Of a stretch of 64,000 bases of DNA, positions 54,493 to 64,000 are shown piece after piece (position 1 is the stretch's first letter; each line of letters starts with the position of its first letter). Under the pieces are notes generated by a model, which was not told where the DNA came from, did no database searches, and saw only the letters and a list, made by a program, of their open reading frames with translations. The stretch is from Temnothorax longispinosus (Eukaryota > Arthropoda > Insecta > Hymenoptera > Formicidae). A program made the position numbers and the translations under genes. The stretch lies in assembly GCF_030848805.1 (NCBI RefSeq), contig NC_092361.1:9071928-9135927 (forward strand), read 5' to 3'.

Positions 54493-54640
54493 ACACATTT
54501 TGTTTCTTGTCTTGAAATGTTTTTTAAAAGTTTCAAAAAATTAAAAGGGTTACAAAGAAACATCATTACATTAGTAGATAATGCTGATAGTGATTAAACA
54601 CATTTTGTTTTTTATGTCTTAAAATGTTTTTTAAAAATGT
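54426..54640. repeat. 105-bp tandem duplication spanning the MADF stop codon
   Basis: The segment starting TTTCAAAAAATTAAAAGGG at 54426 is repeated from 54531 with few changes. It includes the last codons (KLKGLQRN...DNADSD) and the stop codon. Confidence 0.9.
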
Positions 54641-54934
54641 TACAAATTGCATTTTTATGATCTCGTGTTTGCAATTTTCAAATTGCGTAATTGTGTATTA
54701 CTCTTTTGTCATGTGGAATCATTCAGAAGTTGTAGTAGCTAGCAGTAATAGCTGTCAGTATATCTCTCTGCTATTCTATTATCTATCAGTGACAGTTACC
54801 AAGACAGTTTAACTTCTGACAAGTTTAAAAGCTCTGCTTTTTCTTTTTTAGTGCAAATGTTGTCTTAAATTTGCTTTACTAAATCTTTAATGTCTACTCT
54901 ATAATGTTTATTTTTTATTCATTAAAGTTAAATA

Positions 54935-55370
54935 TGTTGTAATGCGGAAGCCGAGTCGGCCTCATTGCGACACTGGGCGGTCAGCGCAAGAGTTCCGGCT
55001 ATTGTCAAAGATATCTTAAGTGGCATTCCGGGCTTCACCAGGTCGCCGGGCAACTGACCTGAGCCCGGAAGCAAAAGCGCTGACAGCCGAGTCAGCAACG
55101 AGGAAGCGACACCGCTCGTTAAAAGGCCCGCCCTTCCGATAAGCGGCGGGCAGTTACCACCGAGAGCACGTAGCGCGTTATTCTGTGTATCGTATCTTTA
55201 ACCCGCAAGTCAGGGTTGTGTAAAAAGTGAACCAAGTGTAATCAGAACTAGCCGTTTATTAAACGCCACTGTTACAACCAATCTGGTCAGAGAGTGTTTC
55301 TTTCGCCTTCCTGCGGATCCGAACGAACTCGGTGCCGACCCTGAGCTCCCATTCAAGGCGCGGCACGACA
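54935..55370. mobile_element. Solo LTR (436 bp)
   Basis: It begins TGTTGTAATGCGGAAG and ends GCGGCACGACA, flanked by AATA on both sides (54931-54934 and 55371-55374). GC-rich within AT-rich DNA. The 4-bp duplication suggests a Gypsy-type family. Confidence 0.72.
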
Positions 55371-55374
55371 AATA

Positions 55375-56090
55375 GTTTCTTTCTATTATATAATTTCCCA
55401 AAGATAATATATGAGAACATATCATATAAGCAATATATATTTTTATTTATCTAAGTAAAATAGATTGTTTATTATATATTTAAGAATATTTTATTATTAA
55501 TTTAAAATTTAACACTTGTTACATTTGTAAAATCTATTGTCATAGACTATTCTTATCAGTAATAAAAACTACTTACGATATAACTATTTATTTATTATGT
55601 CTTATTATTAATACAAAATACAATGTATTTATTATATATTTAATATTAACAATGTTTTAAATATAAGAAATGAACATGAACGAATACAATTATTTTATAT
55701 ATTATTAATTACTTAAATTCTAATGCACAAAATTATAAAAATATATAAAATTATATATTTTTTATTTAATTTAATTGTTATATTAAATAGTTAAAACAGA
55801 GTTTCTATTAGTTATTCTATTATACGCTACATCAAAACTATCTCCAATAATACATAAATTTACAATTTTATTTTTATAATTTCAATTTTTATGTTATTCT
55901 TACCTGTATAATATTATAGTAATATCTTAAGACATAACTCGGTCATATACAAAAATTATAAAAAAGCATATATAAAAAACGCTCGTATATATTAGAAAGT
56001 ACAGTGCTATGAAACATTTGAATTGGCATTTTTATTTAAAGTGAAGAACTCCGATCTCAACATAAATAATATGTACTTCACAAAGTTAAA
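55375..56090. other. AT-rich spacer in Harbinger element
   Basis: No gene or repeat other than AT-rich simple sequence. It is the probable 3' UTR region between the two convergent genes. Confidence 0.5.
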
Positions 56091-56860
56091 TCATAGCTTC
56101 TTGCCATTCAACTTTTCCAACAGTATTAAAATATTCTTTAAAAATATCACGAATATGAATTGCATTTCTATTAGGTCGTTTACAATTTCCAAATTACGCA
56201 ACTGTGTATTATTATTCCTCCATGTAGCAGGTATTATAGTTAAATTCTCTAAATCTTCAATGTCTACAGTTCCGTGTAAATAAGCTTCATTTTTTTTACT
56301 AATATAATTATGTAAAGCGCAGCAAGCAAGTGTAATATTTTGAACTGATTCAACTGGTAAATATATCTTTGTTAAAAGAACGCGAAATCTATTAGCCAAT
56401 ATGCCAAAAGCATTTTCAACCACTCATCTACCTCTACTTAGTCTATAGTTAAATATTCGCTCATCATGAGACAAATTTTGTGACGGATATGGTTTCAATA
56501 TGTGATTTTGCAATGGAAAAGCCGCGTCAGCTAGAATAACAAAAGGAACAGATTGATTCATAATAGATAAAGGTTTATCTTTTGGCACATTTAATGGATT
56601 TTGTGGATCATTTATGTATTTCGCTAAATCACTTTCACGAAAAACTCTTCCATCACTTACCCTCCCATTAACACCAACATTGACGTATATAAATTGATAA
56701 GACGCATTAACTAATGCTAATAAAACGATGCTATCTGTACCCTTATAATTGTGATACAATGATCCTTGACTGAGAGGAACTTTAAACTCAATGTGCCTGC
56801 CATCCATCGAACCGATGCAGTTTGGTACATTGATGTGACAATAGTGAGATGTAAAAGGAT
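56091..56860 (-). pseudogene. Harbinger transposase (DDE_4 nuclease), C-terminal two thirds
   Basis: From about 56850 the minus strand reads NVPNCIGSMDGRHIEF, which contains the first catalytic Asp. It continues with GSLYHNYKGTDSIVLLALV, VGVNGRVSDGRVF, FVILADAAFPL (second Asp) and FNYRLSRGR. One TGA at 56424 interrupts the frame, which then continues in phase with VVENAFGILANRFRVL (catalytic Glu) and ends at 56091. The DDE triad is therefore complete. The N-terminal helix-turn-helix part is missing where unrelated sequence begins. The enzyme cuts at TWA sites in active relatives. Confidence 0.85.
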
Positions 56861-57047
56861 GAATTTGAAGATATGCTCAGTAGTCGAGGACTGGAAGTAA
56901 GAGTCGGTTGGCGTGCTTGATAGTGTTCGGACGTGTTTGTCTTGTCGAAAAATTTCAAGTGTCGCGACTGTTTGTACTGTCTGCACTGTGTGATTTTAAC
57001 AGTAGTACCGTATATTGCGCCTTTTGAGGCATACAACGTTCTGTAAA

Positions 57048-57485
57048 ATGGATTTCGAAGAATTGCAGTTTGATGGACATGAAATGGAAGTTGAAGCAAA
57101 CGTTGAAGAAATGGAAGTGAATGACGAGGAAGGAATGGAAGTTGATGATGAAGCAATATTGTCAGACGATTCGTGTTATGATAGTGAAATGGCTGATGAG
57201 GATATTCCGGACGAAATTTTCAGAGTGTTGAATCAAGCAGAAGTGAATATGTTACACCCTCTGACAAAGATGTGTTGCATATACTCTTATTTTACTCCAG
57301 GACATATGAAGTTTTGTGCGTCATGCATTGTCAGAATACACGGATTGTTCTCGATGTTATACGCTGTTCGCAGACATGACACATGTCCGTATATCCTCAT
57401 AGATGGTCTCTTTTGTTCATCTTGTGGAGACCCATTATATCTTATTTCACCGTGTAATCTGTGTCCTATGTGTGTTTTTGTGTAA
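57048..57485 (+). CDS. Acidic N-terminus, Cys-rich C-terminus protein of unknown origin
   Basis: The ATG at 57048 (context AAAATGG) opens an uninterrupted frame of 145 residues; an upstream ATG at 57015 is in the same frame. The first 55 residues are very acidic (EMEVEANVEEMEVNDEEGMEVDDE). The C-terminal 70 residues are Cys-rich: MCCIYSYFTPGHMKFCASC, RRHDTCPYILIDGLFCSSCGDPLYL and CNLCPMCVFV, with four CxxC pairs that could bind two zinc ions. No signal peptide or membrane segment. I do not recognise a transposon family. The layout is reminiscent of small regulatory proteins of DNA viruses, so an endogenised viral gene is one possibility, but this is only an impression. It lies next to the truncated Harbinger transposase in opposite orientation. 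Confidence 0.5.
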   Translation: MDFEELQFDGHEMEVEANVEEMEVNDEEGMEVDDEAILSDDSCYDSEMADEDIPDEIFRVLNQAEVNMLHPLTKMCCIYSYFTPGHMKFCASCIVRIHGLFSMLYAVRRHDTCPYILIDGLFCSSCGDPLYLISPCNLCPMCVFV

Positions 57486-57670
57486 ATTTTAACTGTGTAA
57501 ATAGCCTGTGTAAATAGCCTGCAGTATTTTAGTGTATACATATTATTGTGTAAATTAAGAGACAATGGCCTGAATTCTGAAGGTGACTGACTCAAGAGTT
57601 AGGGATTTCTAATTCAAATCCTGCGGTGGTAAGCAAATTTTCTATGTATAATATAAATTTATTTAAACGC
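57486..57670. other. AT-rich spacer with duplicated TGTAAATAGCCTG
   Basis: TGTAAATAGCCTG occurs twice in a row (57496-57522). Downstream, TTCTAATTCAAATCCTGCGG faintly resembles a tRNA B box, but no cloverleaf can be drawn. Confidence 0.4.
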
Positions 57671-57879
57671 AATCGTGAGCGAGAACGCGAACGGGAGCGA
57701 GAGAGACCGCGCGAACGAGAAGTCGCGCGCAACCGGGGGACGGGGAAAACATCTACGAGGGAGAGATAACGCGAGCGTGTCGTGTGACGTCACGCGGACC
57801 AGCGCGGCCGTTGCACGCGGACTCCGCGGCGCGGCGAAAACGTGGGTCCCCTCGCCCCGCGGCGCCTGAAAACGCGGCG

Positions 57880-58135
57880 CCGGAAAACGCAAACGCGGGT
57901 CCCCTCACCCCCTCCCCCGCGACGACCGAAAAACGCGGTTCCCTTTCCCCCTCCCCCGCGACGCCCAAAAACGCGGTTTCCCCCTCCCCCTCCCCCGCGA
58001 CGCCCGAAAAACGCGGTTTCCCCCTCCCCTTCCCCCGCGGCGCCCGAAAAACGCGGTTCCCCCCTCCCCCTCCACCGCGGTTTTTCCCCGCCCTTTCCCT
58101 CCGCCCCCCCTCGCGGTTTCCCCTCCCCCGCCCCT
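57880..58135. repeat. GC-rich minisatellite (about 43-bp unit)
   Basis: Five to six units share CGCGACGCCCGAAAAACGCGG followed by a pyrimidine block (TTCCCCCTCCCC). Long proline-rich frames through it are repeat artefacts. The flanking 57670-57880 is also GC-rich, with GAGCGAGA words and no gene. Confidence 0.9.
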
Positions 58136-58569
58136 CACCTCCCTCAGATCCCCGGAGTAGAACCGGCCTAGCTTACCTACTAGTATTGTTTAAACAATTA
58201 AAAAATAAGAACATTTTAGCAAAAAGTTTTGAAACTTAGACCTTTCGAGAAGATGCGATCGATTTAATATGCCTTTTTTTAGATAGGAAAAAAAGTTTTA
58301 GAAATATCTCACTGTTTTTATTTATTATATTCACAGCAAAAATGTCGATTTTCCATAAGGGATCCCGGGAAAAAAGAATGAGATCTGCCGAGATATGACC
58401 AGATCTGGTTCATAAAATCTGGCCAGTTATAATTTGATCTGCAAATGGTCCGTTTCTGGCCAGATCTGAACAGATATAACCAGATCTGACCAGATATAAT
58501 TTGATATGCCAAGATATAATTATTTATTGAATGTATCCAGATCTGCTCAGATATAATTAAAAATTATGG

Positions 58570-60300
58570 AGAGAAGTAAAATGTTATAAAACCATAAATA
58601 TATCGATTTAATTCGAAATTGTGTGCTACTTTATTATTAGCGTGCGATACAACTGATGATATAAGTTGTACCGTGCACTTGATTTATATACCGTTCTTAT
58701 ACTATCGTTTGTCATATATTAAATACGAGAAACGGATCTCATTGAACGCCATCTATCGGATGATCCGGACATTTGCACAGGGTATAACAAAAAGGTCGGG
58801 ATACTGAATCATCTCGGAAAGATGACGTTTTCGGAAGAAATGTTTTATACAAAAGTTGTAGGGTATCAAGTTATCCATTATGACCTTGAAAACAACGGTC
58901 CGCCATCTTTTTGGTCGGCCAAAACACCCGTCTTGCGACGATACGTGCGTACCATTTTCCTCCTATACAAACTGATGCACGTGCAAGGGAAGACAGAATC
59001 ACGCTCGAGGGAAACCTAACCTGAAATAGCCGTGAGCTGAAGTCGTGCGCCCGGGCCGCCCGGCGCGCCACAGTGACGAGACAGGCGGATTAGCCCCGGG
59101 TGCTTACAGACGGATTGGTGCTTACGCTCCAAACACAAGTTTCAGGTTTGATCGCCCATGAAATATTAGACATCAACGATAATGAAAAAACTACACTGGA
59201 TTCGTGTTCAGCATGCATTACTCTTTATAATCACGTAACTCGAGATTTGAAGAGTAAATATTATTGCAGATATTACAAAATTTCCACGCGCAAAAAATTT
59301 CACTTTCACCTTCCGAAAACACGTTTGCCCTTGTAAAAATCATAACACGGCAGGTAACCTGCCGAAACTCCGTTGGTCACATAGGTACCATAAGCAGCGT
59401 TTACAATGTTAATAGCGAGTTCGCATAATATACAGGTTCCGAGATATTTGATTAGACGTATTTACCCTATAGACGTTTTAGCCCCGGTCTCCCCTATTCT
59501 TGTAACTCTTGTCGAGACGTTTTCAAAATACTAAGATAAAGCTTTCTTTCGTTATAAATTTCCTAAAATATTTTAAACTTTGTCATGACTTTTTTAATAT
59601 AAAATATGTGATATCTCATAAAGTATTTACTTTTTGATAACTTTACCATCATACTTTTATACGTAGAATAATGAAAGAAATCGAATAATAATATTAATTT
59701 TTATTAATCTTTACATTTGCAATTTTGCAAAATTGAATTTGCGTCTACCAAATGCAATTAAATTTTTTAAAATATTTTTTTGTTTTTTTTTACAACAATA
59801 GATTTCTGACCTTCTTGTTACACCAGTATAACCAATAAATAATTCTTATTAATTAAAGTAAAAAATGTAAAGTCTTTAATAATTCTTATTAGAGTTGGTA
59901 ATTATTTATGCAAGTCTCCAAATAACTTCAACAAAATTTTTAATGTAATTTAGTTATTAAATAATAATAAAATTGAGAATTATATCACTTTTGTTTATCC
60001 ATTTTTTGTAAGCTTACAATGGACGAAATAACATATTTCTGTTATTGTCTTTTGTATTTTAGATATAAGGCAAAATGATGAAAATGCTTTTATAACAAAT
60101 AACTAACATTCATTTGTTTATAAAAAAATACTTGTTTTCTGCAAATTATATTTTTATCATAATTTATTTTTATATAATTATATCAAAGATATTTAATTGA
60201 ATATCTTTTTAATTTGCTATGTATATAAATAAATTTATATTTATATATTTAAATAGCTGATTAGACGAATATCGATCATCGAATATTTAATTTATTATAG
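58570..60300. other. Interior of the unclassified element, no recognised gene
   Basis: 58570-59340 is mixed sequence with short frames, none with a domain I can name. 59340-60300 is strongly AT-rich and empty. Confidence 0.45.
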
Positions 60301-60490
60301 TTAAACATGGCCAGATATCGACAGACTTGAACAGTTTTCGATCAAACACAACCTCAGTTCGACTTATATCTGTACAGATATGGTCAGATGTAATGTATTT
60401 TGGATCGCATTCGAGTATAGATATGGTTATATCTAAACAGATACAGTCAGATCTGGACTTTTTCGATGAAATTCAATCACAGATATGGTT

Positions 60491-60789
60491 AAAAAAAAGG
60501 ATAAAGAATTATACTTTATATACCCCAAGGGGCCTTAAAGGGCGTTTTGAAGGGACGTACCCAACCCTAACCTCCAATTCATCCACTACCTTACTGTTTC
60601 CTCCTTTGGACCAACGGTTTAACGTCTCTTCTAAAAGACGGAGCCCAGTTTTCTCCGCATCTTGCACGGAAGGGCGCGATTTTTTCGGAAAAAAAACTTT
60701 TTCATGATTCATGGCTCTAGTGGACTCGAACCTGGTTCCTCAAATTACGAGTCTGGCGCTCTACCACTAGACCACACCGCCGCGGCCTA
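60491..60789 (-). mobile_element. tRNA-derived SINE (299 bp) with 13-bp TSD
   Basis: On the minus strand the head is GGTGTGGTCTAGTGGTAGAG (A box) with an anticodon-loop-like CTCGTAA and a perfect B box GGTTCGAGTCC, similar to a threonine tRNA. The body has GGGCTCCGTCTTTTAGAAG, then AGACGTTAAACCGTTGGTCC. It ends in TTTTTTTT, a Pol III terminator. CACAGATATGGTT flanks it at 60478-60490 and 60790-60802. That word also resembles the host repeat, so the duplication is a little less certain. Confidence 0.78.
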
Positions 60790-61011
60790 CACAGATATGG
60801 TTCAATCTGAGCAGATATGGTCCAATTTGAGCAGTCGAAGAGACCAGATTACACCCCATATATATTTATACATATATAGTTATATATGAACATACATGAC
60901 CAGATCTGCGCAGACATGAGAAGTCATATCTGAACATATCAGACCAGATAAAATTTGATCTGCTGAAATATATAATTTGATCTAGTCAGATCTAATCCTT
61001 TTTTCCCGAGA

Positions 61012-61433
61012 ATAATGTTAATTTCATCAAATTTAAACTTAAATAACTTTTAAATCACTTACAGAGTATTTTTAATTTAATTTAAAAGAAACATCTCAAT
61101 ATTGCAGCCATTTTTGAATATATTTGAATTACCTCCAATACATCCTTAAAATCGTTATAACTCAGCAACCCCGTTTAGTGGATTCGTTTCACCTTTTTTG
61201 CAGCACATCAGGAAGACTAAAAGAACAATATTACAAATTTTTATCGACTTCATACTGTTTTTTAAGATGTAGCCAGAACATCCTTAAAAAGTTTAAGATG
61301 ATTTTGATATTACCTTGGCGACACCATCTAAAGTCACATTGATTATACTGTTAAGAGTATTCTAAAGCGAAGGCCGAACTTCCTCGATGTCGATAATGTC
61401 AACATTTCTAATTCCGTTCTAATTTGTTTTCTA
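61012..61433. other. Spacer, no recognised feature
   Basis: AT-rich sequence with one short frame and no domain. Confidence 0.4.
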
Positions 61434-61950
61434 TGTTACCGGCCCATATATGTCCTTGTCTAATGAGATATCTATACGATATATCTATCCTTGTCCGATT
61501 GCTGCGCCATCTCTCGCTACACGCAATACTGCTCATCCTATCAACCTGCATGTGCCTTTGAATAATAAAGTTTTATTAGTAAAAATCTTTTTTTCTAGGC
61601 TTTGGATCTTAGTTCTATTTGCACGATATTGTTCCTATATGTTGTCCCTAGGGCAATTGGGTATCATTTTGTATATAAACTGCAGTATTTTTGTTTAAGC
61701 AAATATTGTCGTCAGGTATGTGGTATTATTATTCATGTATTGTAGTTGGCAAAACTAGCTAGTTGGTTATATTTATTTTTCAAGTTTGGTACTACTGATA
61801 ATTAGCGACTTGCACGCCTCTCGTGTTAGATTGCATGGCAACTTGCCCAGATAGATACCTAAGTTGTTTGTACCACTATTTAATGAATTTTCTGTTTGTA
61901 AAAGCCTTAATAAAGAAGGTTATTTTACACTACAATTTTACAAACAGTAA
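61434..61950 (+). repeat. Probable 5' LTR and leader of a Ty3/Gypsy element
   Basis: TGTTACCGGCCCATATATG at 61434 looks like an LTR start, and AATAAAG is present at about 61908. The LTR probably ends within ACTACAATTTTACAAACA (about 61930-61948), just before the gag leader. There is no second LTR in the window for comparison, so the borders are tentative. Confidence 0.5.
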
Positions 61951-61972
61951 TAGGTAAACGAACAGTAACAGT

Positions 61973-62660
61973 ATGGATAAATTCTTGAAACCAGAAAGAT
62001 TCGACGTGGAACCAACCTCAATCTCGGCGGATCAGAAATGGTCACACTGGAAACGAACGTTCTCAAATTTTTTAAGCCACATCAAAGATGTTCCAGAAGC
62101 AAGTAAATGTCAACTATTAACTAATCATATAGCCCCAAATGTGTACCAGTATATTAGTGAAACGGGCACGTTTGCAGAAGCCATAGACATCTTAGGTTCA
62201 TTATATATAAAACCTAGAAATGAGATTTATGCCGGCATTGCTTAGCCACTAGACAACAGCACGCCGGCGAATCGGTAGATCAGTATCTACAGGTCTTGAA
62301 ACAAATGAGCAAGGACTGTAATTTTAAGAACGTCACGGCAGAACAAAATAAGAATGAATATATTAGAGACGCGTTTATTAGTGGTTTGATCTGTTCTCGT
62401 ATATGGCAAAGGTTGCTGGAAAATACAACGCTTACTATATAGAAGCTGTTTTTGACCAAGCCCGAGCGCTGGAACTGGCTGAACAACATTCTGCTTCCTA
62501 CTCTGGACCACTCACTACTACGGTCGCTGCTGTTAATGATGTAGTTAAACCGGACTCACTAACGCCTGATGCAACTGTGGCAGGCGTGTCAAAGACTGAA
62601 AAGTGTTACTTCTGCGGAGAGAGTCGTCACCCTAGGACGTCGTGCCCGGAGTCCGTCGAT
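61973..62660 (+). pseudogene. Ty3/Gypsy gag, frameshifted
   Basis: The ATG at 61973 opens MDKFLKPERFDVEPTSIS, then KWSHWKRTFSNFLSHI and TNHIAPNVYQYIS. A frame break near 62243 is followed by SVDQYLQVLKQMSKDCNFKNV and EYIRDAFISGL. Another break leads to FDQARALELAEQ (62403-62903 frame) and a zinc knuckle CYFCGESRHPRTSCP near 62605. This is the gag layout of a widespread arthropod Gypsy lineage. It packages element RNA in that family. Protease and pol are absent, and sequence after about 62700 is unrelated, so the element is truncated. Confidence 0.78.
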
Positions 62661-62699
62661 GGGCACGATGGAGGACGGACGTGCCTCCATGTGCTCCGT

Positions 62700-64000
62700 A
62701 TTATACGTACTGATAGTGTTCTTATTTTTCGGATTCTTACTTGGTGCTCGATACGTGGTGATTTGCGCTGTGTTCCTAATTTGAATCATATCATAAAATT
62801 ATATTACCATCACATTCTAAAGAAAATTGCAATTCTCACATTGTACTGGGGGGATTATTTATGGGATTGTGTATCTGGCCATACATGTATTATCTGGAAA
62901 TAACTGAGATTACATTCAAATCTCATGAATTATTACACGTGCCACACCTGTATAACAATCGAGAGGCCGCCTTGCCGGTATCTTGATGGGAGATTATAAC
63001 AATCCTGGCACCTTATGATTATTACTGGACTTAATGATTGAGAAGGAATCGTTGTATTACGATTAATATTCTTGGTGAGTTCTCTGTAACTGATTGTGGT
63101 GCCGTTAACTTCCCGTTTTACATGTGCCGTTTGTCGGCCATTTTTTGAAATCGTCGTGTTTATCTTCACGTACGGTCATAATGGCGGAACATGATCTCGA
63201 GAGCTTTCGTTCTACTACGTTTGATTATAGAATCACGCAGCTTTAAGTAATACAATGTTATAAATGGCCGTGTGCACAATCATTGAACGCGTTACCATAA
63301 TGGCGTTCCATCGCTGTCTTAATTCTCGCGAGTTATATTTTGAACGGAGCTTTGCGTCGATTTCGTTAATATATAATATACGCGGGGCCCGGTGTCGTGA
63401 GCTACATCATTGGTGTGCCCGTCCTCCAGACTTAAGTGCCGGCTGACTCCTTCTGCGTACTCCCCGTCTGGAGCGATTTTCATTTATTATGCGTGCTTGA
63501 ATTGTACTCAAATTAGATCTCCGTGTCAAGACGTGATTATATGCGAGCATGGTACCCAGATTTTATACTCAATCGTGCATTACGAGATAGAATACTCGAC
63601 GTTGATGGGACGGCCGAGCGTGATAGTGTCTACGCTTGGAACCGCCTCCTCTCGTGCTTAGTCTGCGCAAATAACCTCCAATTACTACAGCTCCGTCATG
63701 CGTCAGGGCACTGATTCCCTGACAGGTCCTAACTGGATCCTGGACTTAGCAATAAATTCTGATATGAATCCTTAACTGCTGTCAGGTCGTCGGTTTTACA
63801 TCGTCATAGTGTCGCGTGACTGCCTAGTGGAGCAGCATCTAGGTTATATTTCGGTTGCGTATAGCGTACTGATTAATTTCTAGATATTATTATTATGTCT
63901 TGTTTTACGTGAGGGTTGTGGCTCCCTGAATGTATACCTATTTTGTATCTTGTTCCTTGAACAGCGTTTATTGCAAATAAATCTTGTTGAATATGATCCA
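62700..64000. other. Terminal region without recognised gene
   Basis: Several short frames exist, but none has a recognisable domain. TATATAATATACGCGG at about 63370 could act as a TATA-type promoter, and AATAAATCTTGTTG at about 63976 as a poly(A) signal. This may be a non-coding part of a host transcript or an unrecognised repeat. Confidence 0.35.

Larger units (their letters stand above)
53011..56860. mobile_element. PIF/Harbinger transposon with MADF gene and transposase
   Basis: A MADF-domain gene on the plus strand (53064-54492) converges with a Harbinger transposase on the minus strand (56091 to about 56850). PIF/Harbinger elements normally carry just such a pair. A MITE-like fold-back (53660-53930) and a solo LTR (54935-55370) are inserted between. 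The outer termini are lost: copia abuts the left side, and unrelated sequence begins near 56860 on the right. Confidence 0.75.
58363..61011. mobile_element. Unclassified inverted-terminus element with AGATCTG/AGATATG arrays
   Basis: The ends are inverted: TCCCGGGAAAAAAGAATGAG at 58363-58382, with the matching complement ending at 61011 (24 bp, three differences, to AGATCTG). Inside each end are dense arrays of the degenerate words CAGATCTG, CAGATATGGT and their complements (58380-58565 on the left; 60305-60480 and 60790-60990 on the right). The interior (58570-60300) has no recognisable transposase. Such terminal arrays may be transposase-binding sites. A SINE is inserted in the right array. 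No target duplication was found. Confidence 0.6.

Noticed and set aside
57560..57625. tRNA-like sequence (AATTCAAATCC, TGGCCTGAATT)
   Set aside because: Only a weak B-box resemblance; no stems can be formed.
57784..58239. 151- and 109-codon proline-rich frames
   Set aside because: They run through the GC-rich 43-bp minisatellite in several frames at once, as repeats do.
60712..60785. Functional tRNA-Thr gene on the minus strand
   Set aside because: A and B boxes and a CGT loop are present, but the acceptor stem does not pair and the sequence continues into a SINE body bounded by a target duplication.
63264..63714. Short plus-strand frames near the window end
   Set aside because: No recognisable domain, overlapping frames, no codon bias or splice context.

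Overview
The window is a piece of an arthropod genome, most probably an insect and quite possibly an ant or other hymenopteran. This is inferred from the mix of transposon families and from their AT-rich, spliceable genes, not from any host gene. I recognise no convincing host protein-coding gene. Almost every codable stretch belongs to a mobile element, many of them nested inside one another. No CRISPR array, rRNA or functional tRNA was seen.

Layout. 1-1700: 3' part of a Merlin (IS1016-like) DNA transposon with an intact transposase and a G-rich minisatellite. 1.9-4.3 kb: a hAT fragment, a piggyBac-like MITE and a Tc1/mariner-like relic. 4.4-11.1 kb (minus): a Penelope-like element carrying a hammerhead-like motif, split by a 4.9-kb LINE (family A) with a 15-bp target duplication. 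11.1-13.8 kb: a solo LTR, a second LINE A tail, and a long inverted-repeat element holding a tRNA-derived SINE with a 12-bp target duplication. 13.8-26.3 kb (minus): three copies of another LINE family (B); the longest is split by a Helitron and by a Kolobok-like transposon. 26.3-31.5 kb: GC-rich sequence holding a 939-bp Merlin MITE, a degenerate repeat field, a long GA tract and a LINE fragment. 31.5-34.5 kb: repeated CCGCCATTTTG motifs, a decayed THAP exon and CpG-rich DNA.

34523-41460 is a very young BEL/Pao retrotransposon (710-bp LTRs differing at about two positions, TSD CTCAT), with two nonsense codons. 43.3-53.0 kb is a copia element whose gag is split by a solo LTR. That LTR itself contains a structurally complete P element (43698-47120: 26-bp perfect TIRs, 8-bp TSD, three-exon transposase gene of about 908 codons). 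A second solo LTR lies further along the same gag. 53.0-56.9 kb is a PIF/Harbinger element with a MADF-domain accessory gene (plus) and a transposase (minus), also broken by a solo LTR. 57.0-57.5 kb holds an intact acidic, Cys-rich ORF of unknown origin. 58.4-61.0 kb is bounded by inverted termini and arrays of AGATCTG/AGATATG motifs around unrelated DNA, and contains a second SINE. 61.4-62.7 kb is the 5' end of a Ty3/Gypsy element. The last 1.3 kb shows nothing I can name.

The nesting gives a relative order of events: copia first, then the solo LTR, then the P element. In the same way LINE B precedes the Helitron and Kolobok insertions, and the Penelope element precedes LINE A. The P element, the Merlin copy, the Kolobok element and the BEL element look the least decayed.
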